A program made the translations under genes and the position numbers. A stretch of DNA of 64,000 nucleotides from Clostridia bacterium (GTDB lineage: Bacteria; Bacillota; Clostridia; UBA1381): assembly GCA_017935675.1 (NCBI GenBank), contig JAGBHE010000061.1, forward strand, positions 62,001 to 126,000, written 5' to 3'. Positions 51,590 to 59,084 of this stretch are shown piece by piece; within the stretch, counting starts at the first letter, position 1; the number at the start of each line of letters is the position of its first letter. The notes under the pieces are model-generated. The model was not told the DNA's origin. It was given only the letters and a program-made list of their open reading frames with translations, and searched no databases.

Positions 51590-51615
51590 TTTAATTTTAA
51601 AAAAATATTTAACTA

Positions 51616-51644
51616 TTGACAAATATCAAAGGATGTGTTATAAT
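51616..51644 (+). promoter_or_regulatory. Strong promoter of the AAA ATPase gene
   Basis: -35 TTGACA (51616-51621), 17-base spacer, -10 TATAAT (51639-51644): both hexamers are perfect consensus. Such a promoter needs a repressor if the gene is not to be highly expressed; see the palindrome at 51639-51679. Confidence 0.85.
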
Positions 51645-51679
51645 TAACTTTAAAGTAAATTACTTTAAAGTTAATTATA
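51639..51679. promoter_or_regulatory. 41-base perfect palindrome (20+1+20) from the -10 into the leader
   Basis: TATAATTAACTTTAAAGTAA (51639-51658), centre A at 51659, and its exact complement at 51660-51679. It contains ACTTTAAAGT twice (51647-51656, 51662-51671), itself a 10-base palindrome. It covers the -10 hexamer and the predicted transcription start and stops five bases before the ribosome site GAGGTG. It may be a tandem operator or, in RNA, a long hairpin at the 5' end of the message. Confidence 0.75.
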
Positions 51680-51694
51680 TGATGAGGTGATATA

Positions 51695-53095
51695 ATGTTT
51701 ATCGGAAGAGAAAAAGAACTTGCGGCTCTTAATGAAATGTATAAGCAAGATAAATTTCAATTATTTGTGCTGTATGGACGCAGGCGTGTGGGAAAAACTA
51801 CGCTGCTTAATGAATTTTGCAAGGATAAGGACGCTATTTTCTATTCTGCCGAACAGAGCAATAACAAACTGAATCTTGAAAAATTCTCAAGCCTTGTTTT
51901 TCAGTTTTACGGGGAAAGCACACTTGAGCCATTTTCTTCCTGGGGAAACGCGTTATCATACATCAACGACAGACAAAATGATAAAAGACTTATACTTGTG
52001 TTTGATGAGTTTCCTTATTTGGCTAAAAAAAATAAAGCTCTTTTATTTGAGCTTCAGCATTTAATAGATCACAAGCTTCAGTATGGAAATCTTTTTATAA
52101 TTCTCTGCGGCAGCTACATGGGGTTTATGGAAAAAGAAGTACTAAGCTCAAAAAGTCCCCTGTTTGGACGCCGTACGGGACAACTTCACATGAAATCCTT
52201 TGATTACCATACAAGTCTGCGTTTTCTTGAAGGGTTTTCAAATGAGGAAAAAATAAATTTATACGGTGCTTTCGGCGGAACCGCATTATATTTGCAGCAG
52301 GTACAGAAAAACAAGAGCTTTGAAGATAATATCAAAAATACATTTTTGAGAACTACAGCCTATCTGTATGAAGAACCTTTGCTTCTGCTCCGTCAGGAAG
52401 TGCAGGAGCCGGGTGTATACAATGCAATTATAGAAGCAATCGCCGGCGGTGCCGCAAAGTCCAACGAAATTACAACAAAAATAAATGAAGAGCCGGCAAA
52501 ATGTCTGAAGTATATTAACACCCTTTGCGAGCTTGGGATTTTATATAAAGAAACGCCCTTCGGTGAAAAGCAGTCATCCAGAAAAACCATTTACGGTATT
52601 TCTGATTTTATGTTTCGTTTTTGGTATCGTTATATATTTACCAACAGAACCCTGATTGAAACCGGAGCTCAGGAGGTAATATGGAAAAAAAGAATTGAAA
52701 CAACCTATAGTGATTATATGGGGTTGATTTTTGAAAAGATATGCCGCGAATATTTAATGCTGCAAAACATACGCGGAAATCTTCCCATATTGTTTACAAG
52801 GATCGGCAGATGGTGGGGGTCCGATTCCTCCAATCATTCGCAGGTCGAAATTGATATTGTTGCAAATGAAGGCAATGATTATTTAATTTGTGAGTGTAAA
52901 TGGAGAAATGAGAAGCTTGATCTTTCAGTCTTAAAAGAGCTCAGGAAAAAAGCTGATTTGTTTACCAAAAAAAGAAGTAATACCTGGTATATTTTATTCT
53001 CAAAGTCAGGCTTCACAGATGCAGTAAAAAACGAGGCAAAAAACGATGATAACATTATTCTTGTTGAATTGAGCGATATAATAAACGTCGAATGA
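51695..53095 (+). CDS. AAA ATPase with DUF234 / PD-(D/E)XK nuclease-like C-terminus
   Basis: A 466-residue protein. The N-terminal ATPase (archaeal ATPase family) opens MFIGREKELAALNEMYKQ and has Walker A GRRRVGKTT (28-36), Walker B RLILVFDEFPYL (about 97-110) and a sensor-like ILCGSYMGFME. A winged-helix region follows (about 225-295). The C-terminal DUF234 part has a nuclease-like signature: QVEIDIVANEGND with Asp387, then LICECKW with Glu400 and Lys402, i.e. D-(12)-E-x-K. Family function is unknown; suggested roles include mobile-element or defence ATPases. It stands alone between a REP hairpin and the capsule cluster, under a consensus promoter with a long palindrome. GAGGTG lies before ATG 51695. 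The frame is intact. Confidence 0.8.
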   Translation: MFIGREKELAALNEMYKQDKFQLFVLYGRRRVGKTTLLNEFCKDKDAIFYSAEQSNNKLNLEKFSSLVFQFYGESTLEPFSSWGNALSYINDRQNDKRLILVFDEFPYLAKKNKALLFELQHLIDHKLQYGNLFIILCGSYMGFMEKEVLSSKSPLFGRRTGQLHMKSFDYHTSLRFLEGFSNEEKINLYGAFGGTALYLQQVQKNKSFEDNIKNTFLRTTAYLYEEPLLLLRQEVQEPGVYNAIIEAIAGGAAKSNEITTKINEEPAKCLKYINTLCELGILYKETPFGEKQSSRKTIYGISDFMFRFWYRYIFTNRTLIETGAQEVIWKKRIETTYSDYMGLIFEKICREYLMLQNIRGNLPILFTRIGRWWGSDSSNHSQVEIDIVANEGNDYLICECKWRNEKLDLSVLKELRKKADLFTKKRSNTWYILFSKSGFTDAVKNEAKNDDNIILVELSDIINVE

Positions 53096-53102
53096 AACTA
53101 AA

Positions 53103-53133
53103 GGGCATATCGCCATTTTATGGCGGTATGCCC
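53103..53133. terminator. Hairpin terminator between the ATPase gene and ugd
   Basis: GGGCATA-t-CGCCA (53103-53115) pairs with TGGCG-g-TATGCCC (53121-53133) around TTTTA. A second small hairpin (GCCT/AGGC) and a TTTTTT run (53167-53172) follow on the plus strand. It serves two convergent genes. Confidence 0.7.
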
Positions 53134-53171
53134 GGTAACGCTGCCTTTGACAGGCGGGAGTTCAGTTTTTT

Positions 53172-54365
53172 CTAATCTCTGAAAAACAGGTCTCTTGTAT
53201 AAACCTTATCCATAACATCTTCAATTTCTTTATTGTAACGGTTTGCAACAATCACATCACATAAATCCTTAAAGTATTTCAAGTCATGAGTTACCTCTGA
53301 ATTGAAAAAATCCTTTTCGTTTAGAGTCGGCTCATATACTACTACCCTAACACCTTTTGCCTTTATACGCTTCATTACTCCCTGTATGGAGCTTTGCCTG
53401 AAATTATCGCTGCCGGATTTCATGGTAAGCCGGTAAATACCGACAACAGGGTTTTTCTTTGTTCCAAAGCCTGCAAGCTGAAGAATTCTTTCTGCGATAT
53501 AATCCTTTCTCGTACGGTTTGCATCTACTATTGCGCCGATTATATTATTCGGAACGTTATCATAATTTGCAAGCAGCTGCTTTGTATCCTTTGGCAGACA
53601 ATATCCGCCGTAACCGAAGGACGGATTATTATAATGACTTCCGATTCGAGGGTCAAGACAAACACCGTCTATAATGGATCTCGTATTAAGTCCTCTTATT
53701 TCTGCATATGTATCAAGCTCATTAAAATACGAAACACGCAGGGCAAGATATGTATTTGAAAAAAGCTTTACTGCCTCTGCCTCTGTTGTGTGCATAAATA
53801 ATATGGGAACATCCTCTTTTATTGCACCGTTTTTTATAAGTTCGGCAAACTCATGCGCCTTGTCCGACAGCTCCTCACTTGCACCTACAATAATTCTTGA
53901 TGGATAAAGATTATCGTATAATGCTCGTCCCTCACGAAGAAATTCCGGGGAGAACATCAGCTTATTGCAGCCGTATTTTTCCTTCATCTCTTCTGTAAAC
54001 CCCACAGGTACTGTAGACTTTACAACCATAATCGCATTGGGATTCTGCTTCATAACAAGCTGAATAACGCTTTCTACGCTTGAAGTATCAAAGTAATTCA
54101 ACTTCGGGTCATAGTTTGTCGGAGTTGATATAACAACAAAATCAGCATCCTTGTATGCACTTTCACCATCCGTAGTTGCAGTAAGCTTAAGCTCCTTTTC
54201 CAAAAGATATTCCTCAATCTCCTTATCAACAATAGGAGATTTCCTATTGTTAATCATATTTACCTTTTCCGGTAATATATCAACTGCTGTTACGCTGTTA
54301 TGCTGTGATAAAAGCACCGCAATTGACAGACCCACATATCCTGTTCCGGCTACTGCAATCTTCAT
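53172..54365 (-). CDS. ugd: UDP-glucose 6-dehydrogenase family (nucleotide-sugar dehydrogenase)
   Basis: A 397-residue dehydrogenase that oxidises the C6 alcohol of a UDP-sugar to the acid in two NAD-dependent steps. The Rossmann start [75 protein letters not shown] and the active-site loop [15 protein letters not shown] with Cys256 are all present. It most resembles the UDP-glucose dehydrogenases, but UDP-N-acetylhexosamine dehydrogenases look alike, so the substrate is likely rather than certain. AAGGAG precedes ATG 54365. It is the last gene of the surface-polysaccharide cluster and would supply glucuronic acid to the polymer. Confidence 0.88.
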   Translation of the reverse strand: MKIAVAGTGYVGLSIAVLLSQHNSVTAVDILPEKVNMINNRKSPIVDKEIEEYLLEKELKLTATTDGESAYKDADFVVISTPTNYDPKLNYFDTSSVESVIQLVMKQNPNAIMVVKSTVPVGFTEEMKEKYGCNKLMFSPEFLREGRALYDNLYPSRIIVGASEELSDKAHEFAELIKNGAIKEDVPILFMHTTEAEAVKLFSNTYLALRVSYFNELDTYAEIRGLNTRSIIDGVCLDPRIGSHYNNPSFGYGGYCLPKDTKQLLANYDNVPNNIIGAIVDANRTRKDYIAERILQLAGFGTKKNPVVGIYRLTMKSGSDNFRQSSIQGVMKRIKAKGVRVVVYEPTLNEKDFFNSEVTHDLKYFKDLCDVIVANRYNKEIEDVMDKVYTRDLFFRD

Positions 54366-54383
54366 AACATCTTCTCCTTATTT

Positions 54384-55580
54384 TTATACCTTTTCAAAAA
54401 ATGTATCTGGTTTATCAGAATTAAACTGCTCGTTCGCCCACATAACTGTAACCAAATTTTCCGTATCACTCAAATTTATAATATTGTGCGTATATCCCGG
54501 CAACATATGTACGGCTTGAATTTTATCACCGGACACCTCAAATTCAATCACTTCATCTGTTCTGATTTTCCTCTCCTGAATTAAACCATGTCCACTGACA
54601 ACAATAAAGAATTCCCATTTGGAATTATGCCAATGCTGTCCCTTTGTTATGCCGGGCTTTGAAATATTCACAGAAACCTGTCCGCAATTAAGCGTCTTTA
54701 TCAATTCAGTAAAACTGCCCCTATCATCCACATTCATTTTCAAATCAAATGCTGCCTTTTCCTCAGGGAGGTAAGACAAATACATAGAATACAGTTTTTT
54801 CTCAAATGAACCATTCGGAATTTCCGGAATAATAAGTGTTTGCGGCTGTGTTCTGAAGCTGTCAAGACATTCCTTAATATGTCCAAGAGTAACCTTGTGG
54901 GTTACGGGTGCGGCACAATATTTCCCATCCTTCTTCAAAACAGTATCTATGCCGTCAAATTCACAATGATGCTCTCTGCCTTCTAAGCAATCCAGCATTT
55001 CATCAATCAAATCATCGATAAACAAAAGCTCAAGTTCTGTGGATTCATCATTTATTGTTACCGGCAAATCATTGGCTGTATTATAACACATGGTTGCCAC
55101 AAAAGAATTGTAGTTCGGCCTTACCCACTTCCCCACAAGATTTGGAAAACGGTACACCAAAACCTTTACATCATTTCTTTGACCATATTCAAAGAATAAA
55201 TCCTCGCCTGCTTTTTTGCTTCTTCCGTATTCACCGTCATATCTTCCGATAAGCGTTGCTTGGATAGATGATGAAATCATAACAGGACACGTATTGTTGT
55301 GCTTTTTTAAAGTATCTAAAAGCATTGATGCAAATCCAAAATTGCCGCTTTGGAATCCCTCCGGATTCTTCGGCCGGTTTACACCTGCCAGGTTGAACAC
55401 AAAGTCGCAGTCCGAGCAAAATTCATACAGCTCTTCTTCTTTATTATCTATGTCATATTCATATATTTTATCAATACATAAATTCGGCCTTGTTTTATTT
55501 CTGCCGTCTTGTATGGTTTTCAGATTTTCTACAAGATTACGTCCGACAAAACCCTTTGCTCCAGTTACTAATATGTTCAT
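54384..55580 (-). CDS. capF: CapF: bifunctional SDR-cupin for UDP-L-FucNAc synthesis
   Basis: A 398-residue two-domain enzyme. N-terminal SDR reductase (1-280): MNILVTGAKGFVGRNLVENL, FVFNLAGVNRPKN, then YGRSKKAGEDLFF carrying Tyr-x-x-x-Lys, VYRFPNLVGKWVRPNYNSFV. C-terminal cupin (about 290-395): SVNISKPGITKGQHWHNSKW with its metal-binding histidines, GYTHNIINLSD. CapF/WbjC epimerises at C3 and reduces C4 to give UDP-2-acetamido-2,6-dideoxy-L-talose. Start 55580 is fixed by GGAG nine bases upstream; its ATG overlaps the capG stop by four bases. Confidence 0.93.
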   Translation of the reverse strand: MNILVTGAKGFVGRNLVENLKTIQDGRNKTRPNLCIDKIYEYDIDNKEEELYEFCSDCDFVFNLAGVNRPKNPEGFQSGNFGFASMLLDTLKKHNNTCPVMISSSIQATLIGRYDGEYGRSKKAGEDLFFEYGQRNDVKVLVYRFPNLVGKWVRPNYNSFVATMCYNTANDLPVTINDESTELELLFIDDLIDEMLDCLEGREHHCEFDGIDTVLKKDGKYCAAPVTHKVTLGHIKECLDSFRTQPQTLIIPEIPNGSFEKKLYSMYLSYLPEEKAAFDLKMNVDDRGSFTELIKTLNCGQVSVNISKPGITKGQHWHNSKWEFFIVVSGHGLIQERKIRTDEVIEFEVSGDKIQAVHMLPGYTHNIINLSDTENLVTVMWANEQFNSDKPDTFFEKV

Positions 55581-56749
55581 GAGTCTTTTCTCCATACCAT
55601 CTTATTCACAACACCCATATATGACTGTATTATCTTAACCACCTTTGTGCTGACATTTTCATCAACATAATTCGGTACAGGTATGCCGTTATCGTTATTT
55701 TTATTCATTTCTACCGCTAAATCAACCGCTTGCAGAAGTCCGACTTCATCTATACCGGAAAGTATAAAGCATGCTTTATCCAAAGCCTCAGGTCGTTCGG
55801 TAGATGTTCTGATGCACACAGCAGGGAAGGAATTTCCCACAGAAGTGAAAAAAGAGCTTTCCTCCGGTAAGGTTCCCGAATCGGAAACTACGCAGAATGC
55901 ATTCATCTGTAAGCAGTTATAATCATGGAAGCCTAAAGGCTCATGCCTGATTACTCTGCTGTCAAGCTTAAAACCGCTTTGATATATACGTTTCTTTGAC
56001 CTCGGATGGCAGGAATAGAGTATCGGCATATCATATTTTTCCGCCATTTTATTAATTGCGTTAAAAAGTGACGTAAAATTCTTTTCGGTATCGATGTTTT
56101 CTTCTCTGTGAGCAGACAAAAGAATATATTTGCCCCTTTCAAGACCAAGCCTCTCATGAATGTCAGAAGCCTTAATGGCTTCTAAATTGTTATGTAACAC
56201 CTCTGCCATAGGTGAGCCGGTTACATATGTTCGCTCCTTTGGCAATCCGCATTCTGCAAGATAGCGGCGTGCGTGTTCGGAATATGCAAGATTGACATCG
56301 GAAATGATATCTACAATGCGCCTGTTAGTTTCCTCCGGCAGACACTCATCTTTACATCTGTTCCCTGCTTCCATGTGGAAAATTGGTATATGCAAACGTT
56401 TTGCTCCAATTACGGACAAACAAGAGTTTGTATCTCCCAAAACCAGAACTGCGTCAGGTTTTATTTCTGTCATTAAATTATATGACGATGCAATAATATT
56501 TCCCATTGTATCTCCTAAAGTGTCGCCTACCGCATTTAGATATACCTCAGGGTCGGCAAGACCCAAATCTTTAAAAAATACTCCGTTCAGATTATAATCA
56601 TAATTCTGTCCGGTGTGTGCAAGTATTGTATCAAAATACTCACGGCATTTATTTATTACAGCAGCAAGGCGAATTATCTCCGGTCTTGTTCCTACAATAA
56701 TTAATAATTTCAGTTTTCCGTTATTTTTCCATTTTGCACTACTACTCAT
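55577..56749 (-). CDS. capG: CapG: UDP-N-acetyl-L-talosamine 2-epimerase (WecB-like)
   Basis: A 390-residue non-hydrolysing UDP-GlcNAc 2-epimerase family protein: LLIIVGTRPEIIRLAAVINK, TGQNYDYNLNGVFFKDLGL, VLVLGDTNSCLSVIGAKRL, IFHMEAGNRCKDECLPEETN, LSAHREENID, VVSDSGTLPEESSFF, CIRTSTERPEALD. By position with capE and capF it should be the WbjD/FnlC/CapG type that makes UDP-L-FucNAc as the last step, rather than WecB making UDP-ManNAc; sequence alone does not separate these. AAGGAG lies six bases before ATG 56749. Confidence 0.88.
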   Translation of the reverse strand: MSSSAKWKNNGKLKLLIIVGTRPEIIRLAAVINKCREYFDTILAHTGQNYDYNLNGVFFKDLGLADPEVYLNAVGDTLGDTMGNIIASSYNLMTEIKPDAVLVLGDTNSCLSVIGAKRLHIPIFHMEAGNRCKDECLPEETNRRIVDIISDVNLAYSEHARRYLAECGLPKERTYVTGSPMAEVLHNNLEAIKASDIHERLGLERGKYILLSAHREENIDTEKNFTSLFNAINKMAEKYDMPILYSCHPRSKKRIYQSGFKLDSRVIRHEPLGFHDYNCLQMNAFCVVSDSGTLPEESSFFTSVGNSFPAVCIRTSTERPEALDKACFILSGIDEVGLLQAVDLAVEMNKNNDNGIPVPNYVDENVSTKVVKIIQSYMGVVNKMVWRKDS

Positions 56750-56803
56750 GATAATCTCCTTATACTGACACTATATTCAATAAGGGCTGAAAACCCATAA
56801 TAG

Positions 56804-57982
56804 TTATAATCCGATTTTCCTTTTAAACTCCTGTACTTTTTTGCTTTCATCGATTTCCACACCGTCATATTCTGAAGCAATTCTTTTAGCTTTCTCCCGG
56901 TCAAACAAAATTGTTTTTACGGCACGATGAATCCAACAAAACGGAAGTAAAAAAGGCAGCTTTCTCAATACCGGATATCTGCCACACATCCATTCATACG
57001 GCTGAAAGAAAAATTTTGTATAATAAACTGCGTTAAACACAAAACGGTTATTAATATTTTGTGACTTTTCAGCCATAGAACACATTTTCAACTGCTTCTG
57101 CGTCCCGAATGTGCCGCTTAAAAGAATATAATTGCTCAGATCTTTTATAATTTCGTCTGATTCACCATTATTAAACCAATAATTCGTCAACTTACGAATA
57201 TTCTCTTCAAATGTTGTCAAGCCACAGCAGTCAAGGCGATGTTTGAGCACATCCCAATCAAGAGAGCTTCTGTATTTATTTATGTAAACCCAGACATCCA
57301 AAACCATTTTTATACCCATACCTGAATACTTCATATGTTTTGCCATATGAGCAATAGTATAAAGGTAATAATCTTCAAGACTCATTTCATAAGAATACTT
57401 TTTACCCTCTGTCAAAATAAGCCTGTCAGTTATTTTCTGACATTCCTCCTGCCATGGGGTTTTATTGGAAACAAGTATTCTATGCAACTCAACATGAATT
57501 TTTTTGTCGATAAAATACACGTCATCCGCGTCATCAAGGTTGTATCGTTCAATTTGAAAACCAATACCTTCCATTATTGCACGTGCTTCTTCTCTGTATT
57601 TCTCATCTACAAAAATATCCAAATCTCCGGATTGCCTGTAATCAGGTCTCGGATATAGCTTTTTTATAACAGGTCCCTTCATAACACTATAGGGAACGGC
57701 GTTTTTTTCAAACAGATCTGTGATTTTTTCAAGATAGTATGTTTGAATTGTGTCATTTGCAATTTTAGCATGGTAAACCACCTTGAATTTTTCAAGCGTT
57801 TCTTTATCAACATTTTCAAGCTTTGATAAAGGCTCATATAACAAATTGGCTATGTTATGCATTATTGACAATTCAAATAAAACAGAAAAATCAACATTCT
57901 CATATGATTCAGAAGGTTCTGTTCCATTAAAAGCTGCTTTTATTAAATCTATCAGGTATTTGCCGTACAACGTTAATTCCAT
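56804..57982 (-). CDS. NTP_transf_5-type nucleotidyltransferase-like protein
   Basis: A 392-residue cytoplasmic protein of the uncharacterised nucleotidyltransferase family (NTP_transf_5). Marks: MKGPVIKKLYPRPDYRQSGD followed by LDIFV, which is the G-D-x-D-x-hydrophobic metal site, and KKIHVELHRILV with a further acidic residue. The rest is helical and ends in a basic segment. Members are frequent in capsule and exopolysaccharide clusters, but no reaction has been assigned. It lies between capE and capG, only two bases after the capE stop in transcription order, so it belongs to the operon. AAAAAGGGAT precedes ATG 57982. Confidence 0.75.
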   Translation of the reverse strand: MELTLYGKYLIDLIKAAFNGTEPSESYENVDFSVLFELSIMHNIANLLYEPLSKLENVDKETLEKFKVVYHAKIANDTIQTYYLEKITDLFEKNAVPYSVMKGPVIKKLYPRPDYRQSGDLDIFVDEKYREEARAIMEGIGFQIERYNLDDADDVYFIDKKIHVELHRILVSNKTPWQEECQKITDRLILTEGKKYSYEMSLEDYYLYTIAHMAKHMKYSGMGIKMVLDVWVYINKYRSSLDWDVLKHRLDCCGLTTFEENIRKLTNYWFNNGESDEIIKDLSNYILLSGTFGTQKQLKMCSMAEKSQNINNRFVFNAVYYTKFFFQPYEWMCGRYPVLRKLPFLLPFCWIHRAVKTILFDREKAKRIASEYDGVEIDESKKVQEFKRKIGL

Positions 57983-57984
57983 AA

Positions 57985-59025
57985 TTATCCCTTTTTCAGT
58001 TCTTCCTGAATATACTTAAGGCTTGCTATCTTTTCCTTCGTTTCCTCTACTGTAAGAAGCTGCGTATTATTTGAATTAAATTCGGTAAGCTTATTTCTTT
58101 CCTTATCACCTTGACTAAAGTATTTATCATAATTCAATCCGCGTTTGTCACTTGGAACGCGATAGAAATTCCCCATATCAACAGCATTCGCACATTCCTC
58201 ATTGGTAAGAAGGGTTTCATACATTTTTTCTCCGTGACGAATACCAATAGTTTTTATATTCTTCTTATCTCCTCCGAACAGCTCACAAACCGCTTCTGCC
58301 TGAGTCTGAATTGTGCAAGCGGGTGCTTTTTGAACCAATATATCCCCGCTTTCACCCTTCTCAAACGCAAATAAAACAAGATCAACCGCCTCATCAAGAG
58401 ACATAATAAATCTGGTCATTGAGCCATCGGTAACAGTTATAGGCTGTCCGTATCTTATCTGGTCTATCCATAAAGGAATAACGCTGCCGCGAGAACACAT
58501 AACATTTCCGTAACGGGTACAACAGATTTTTGTATTTGCAGTTGTACGGGATTTTGCAACAATAACCTTTTCCATCATCGCTTTTGATGTTCCCATGGCA
58601 TTTACAGGATATGCCGCTTTATCTGTTGATAAACAAATTACCTTTTCCACTCCCTCTTCAATAGCTGCAGTCAGTACATTTTCAGTACCTAACACATTTG
58701 TCTTTACCGCTTCGATAGGGAAAAACTCACAAGACGGCACTTGCTTCAGCGCCGCTGCATGAAATATGTAATCCACATTGTGCATTGCATTTTTTACGCT
58801 CTGCATATCACGCACATCACCTATATAAAATGTAACCTTTTCTGCCGCTTCGGGGAATTTCGCTTGAAACTCATGTCGCATATCATCTTGCTTCTTTTCA
58901 TCTCGTGAAAAAATACGTATTTCCCCGATATCTGTTTTAAGAAATCGATTTAAAACTGCATTTCCGAATGAACCGGTTCCCCCTGTTATCATTAATGTTT
59001 TATTTTTGAAAATTGAAACTGACAA
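57985..59025 (-). CDS. capE: CapE: UDP-GlcNAc 4,6-dehydratase/5-epimerase (probable TTG start)
   Basis: A 346-residue SDR enzyme that starts UDP-L-FucNAc synthesis from UDP-GlcNAc. Marks: LMITGGTGSFGNAVLNRFL, IFSRDEKKQDDMRHEFQAKF, YIGDVRDMQSVKNAMHNVDY, HAAALKQVPSCEFFPIEAVK, TNVLGTENVL, CLSTDKAAYPVNAMGTSKAM. The usual Tyr-x-x-x-Lys is Met-x-x-x-Lys (MGTSK), as in the FlaA1/CapE group. The RHGEKMYETLL segment and the LTVEETKEKIASL tail fit CapE/FnlA. Start: ATG 59046 has only A/T bases before it, while AAGGAG lies nine bases before TTG 59025, so I give 59025. Confidence 0.9.
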   Translation of the reverse strand: MSVSIFKNKTLMITGGTGSFGNAVLNRFLKTDIGEIRIFSRDEKKQDDMRHEFQAKFPEAAEKVTFYIGDVRDMQSVKNAMHNVDYIFHAAALKQVPSCEFFPIEAVKTNVLGTENVLTAAIEEGVEKVICLSTDKAAYPVNAMGTSKAMMEKVIVAKSRTTANTKICCTRYGNVMCSRGSVIPLWIDQIRYGQPITVTDGSMTRFIMSLDEAVDLVLFAFEKGESGDILVQKAPACTIQTQAEAVCELFGGDKKNIKTIGIRHGEKMYETLLTNEECANAVDMGNFYRVPSDKRGLNYDKYFSQGDKERNKLTEFNSNNTQLLTVEETKEKIASLKYIQEELKKG

Positions 59026-59084
59026 TTTACCGTTCTCCTTATCCATAAAAATATTTTTATTAATAGTTTATACTAAAAAGCTAC

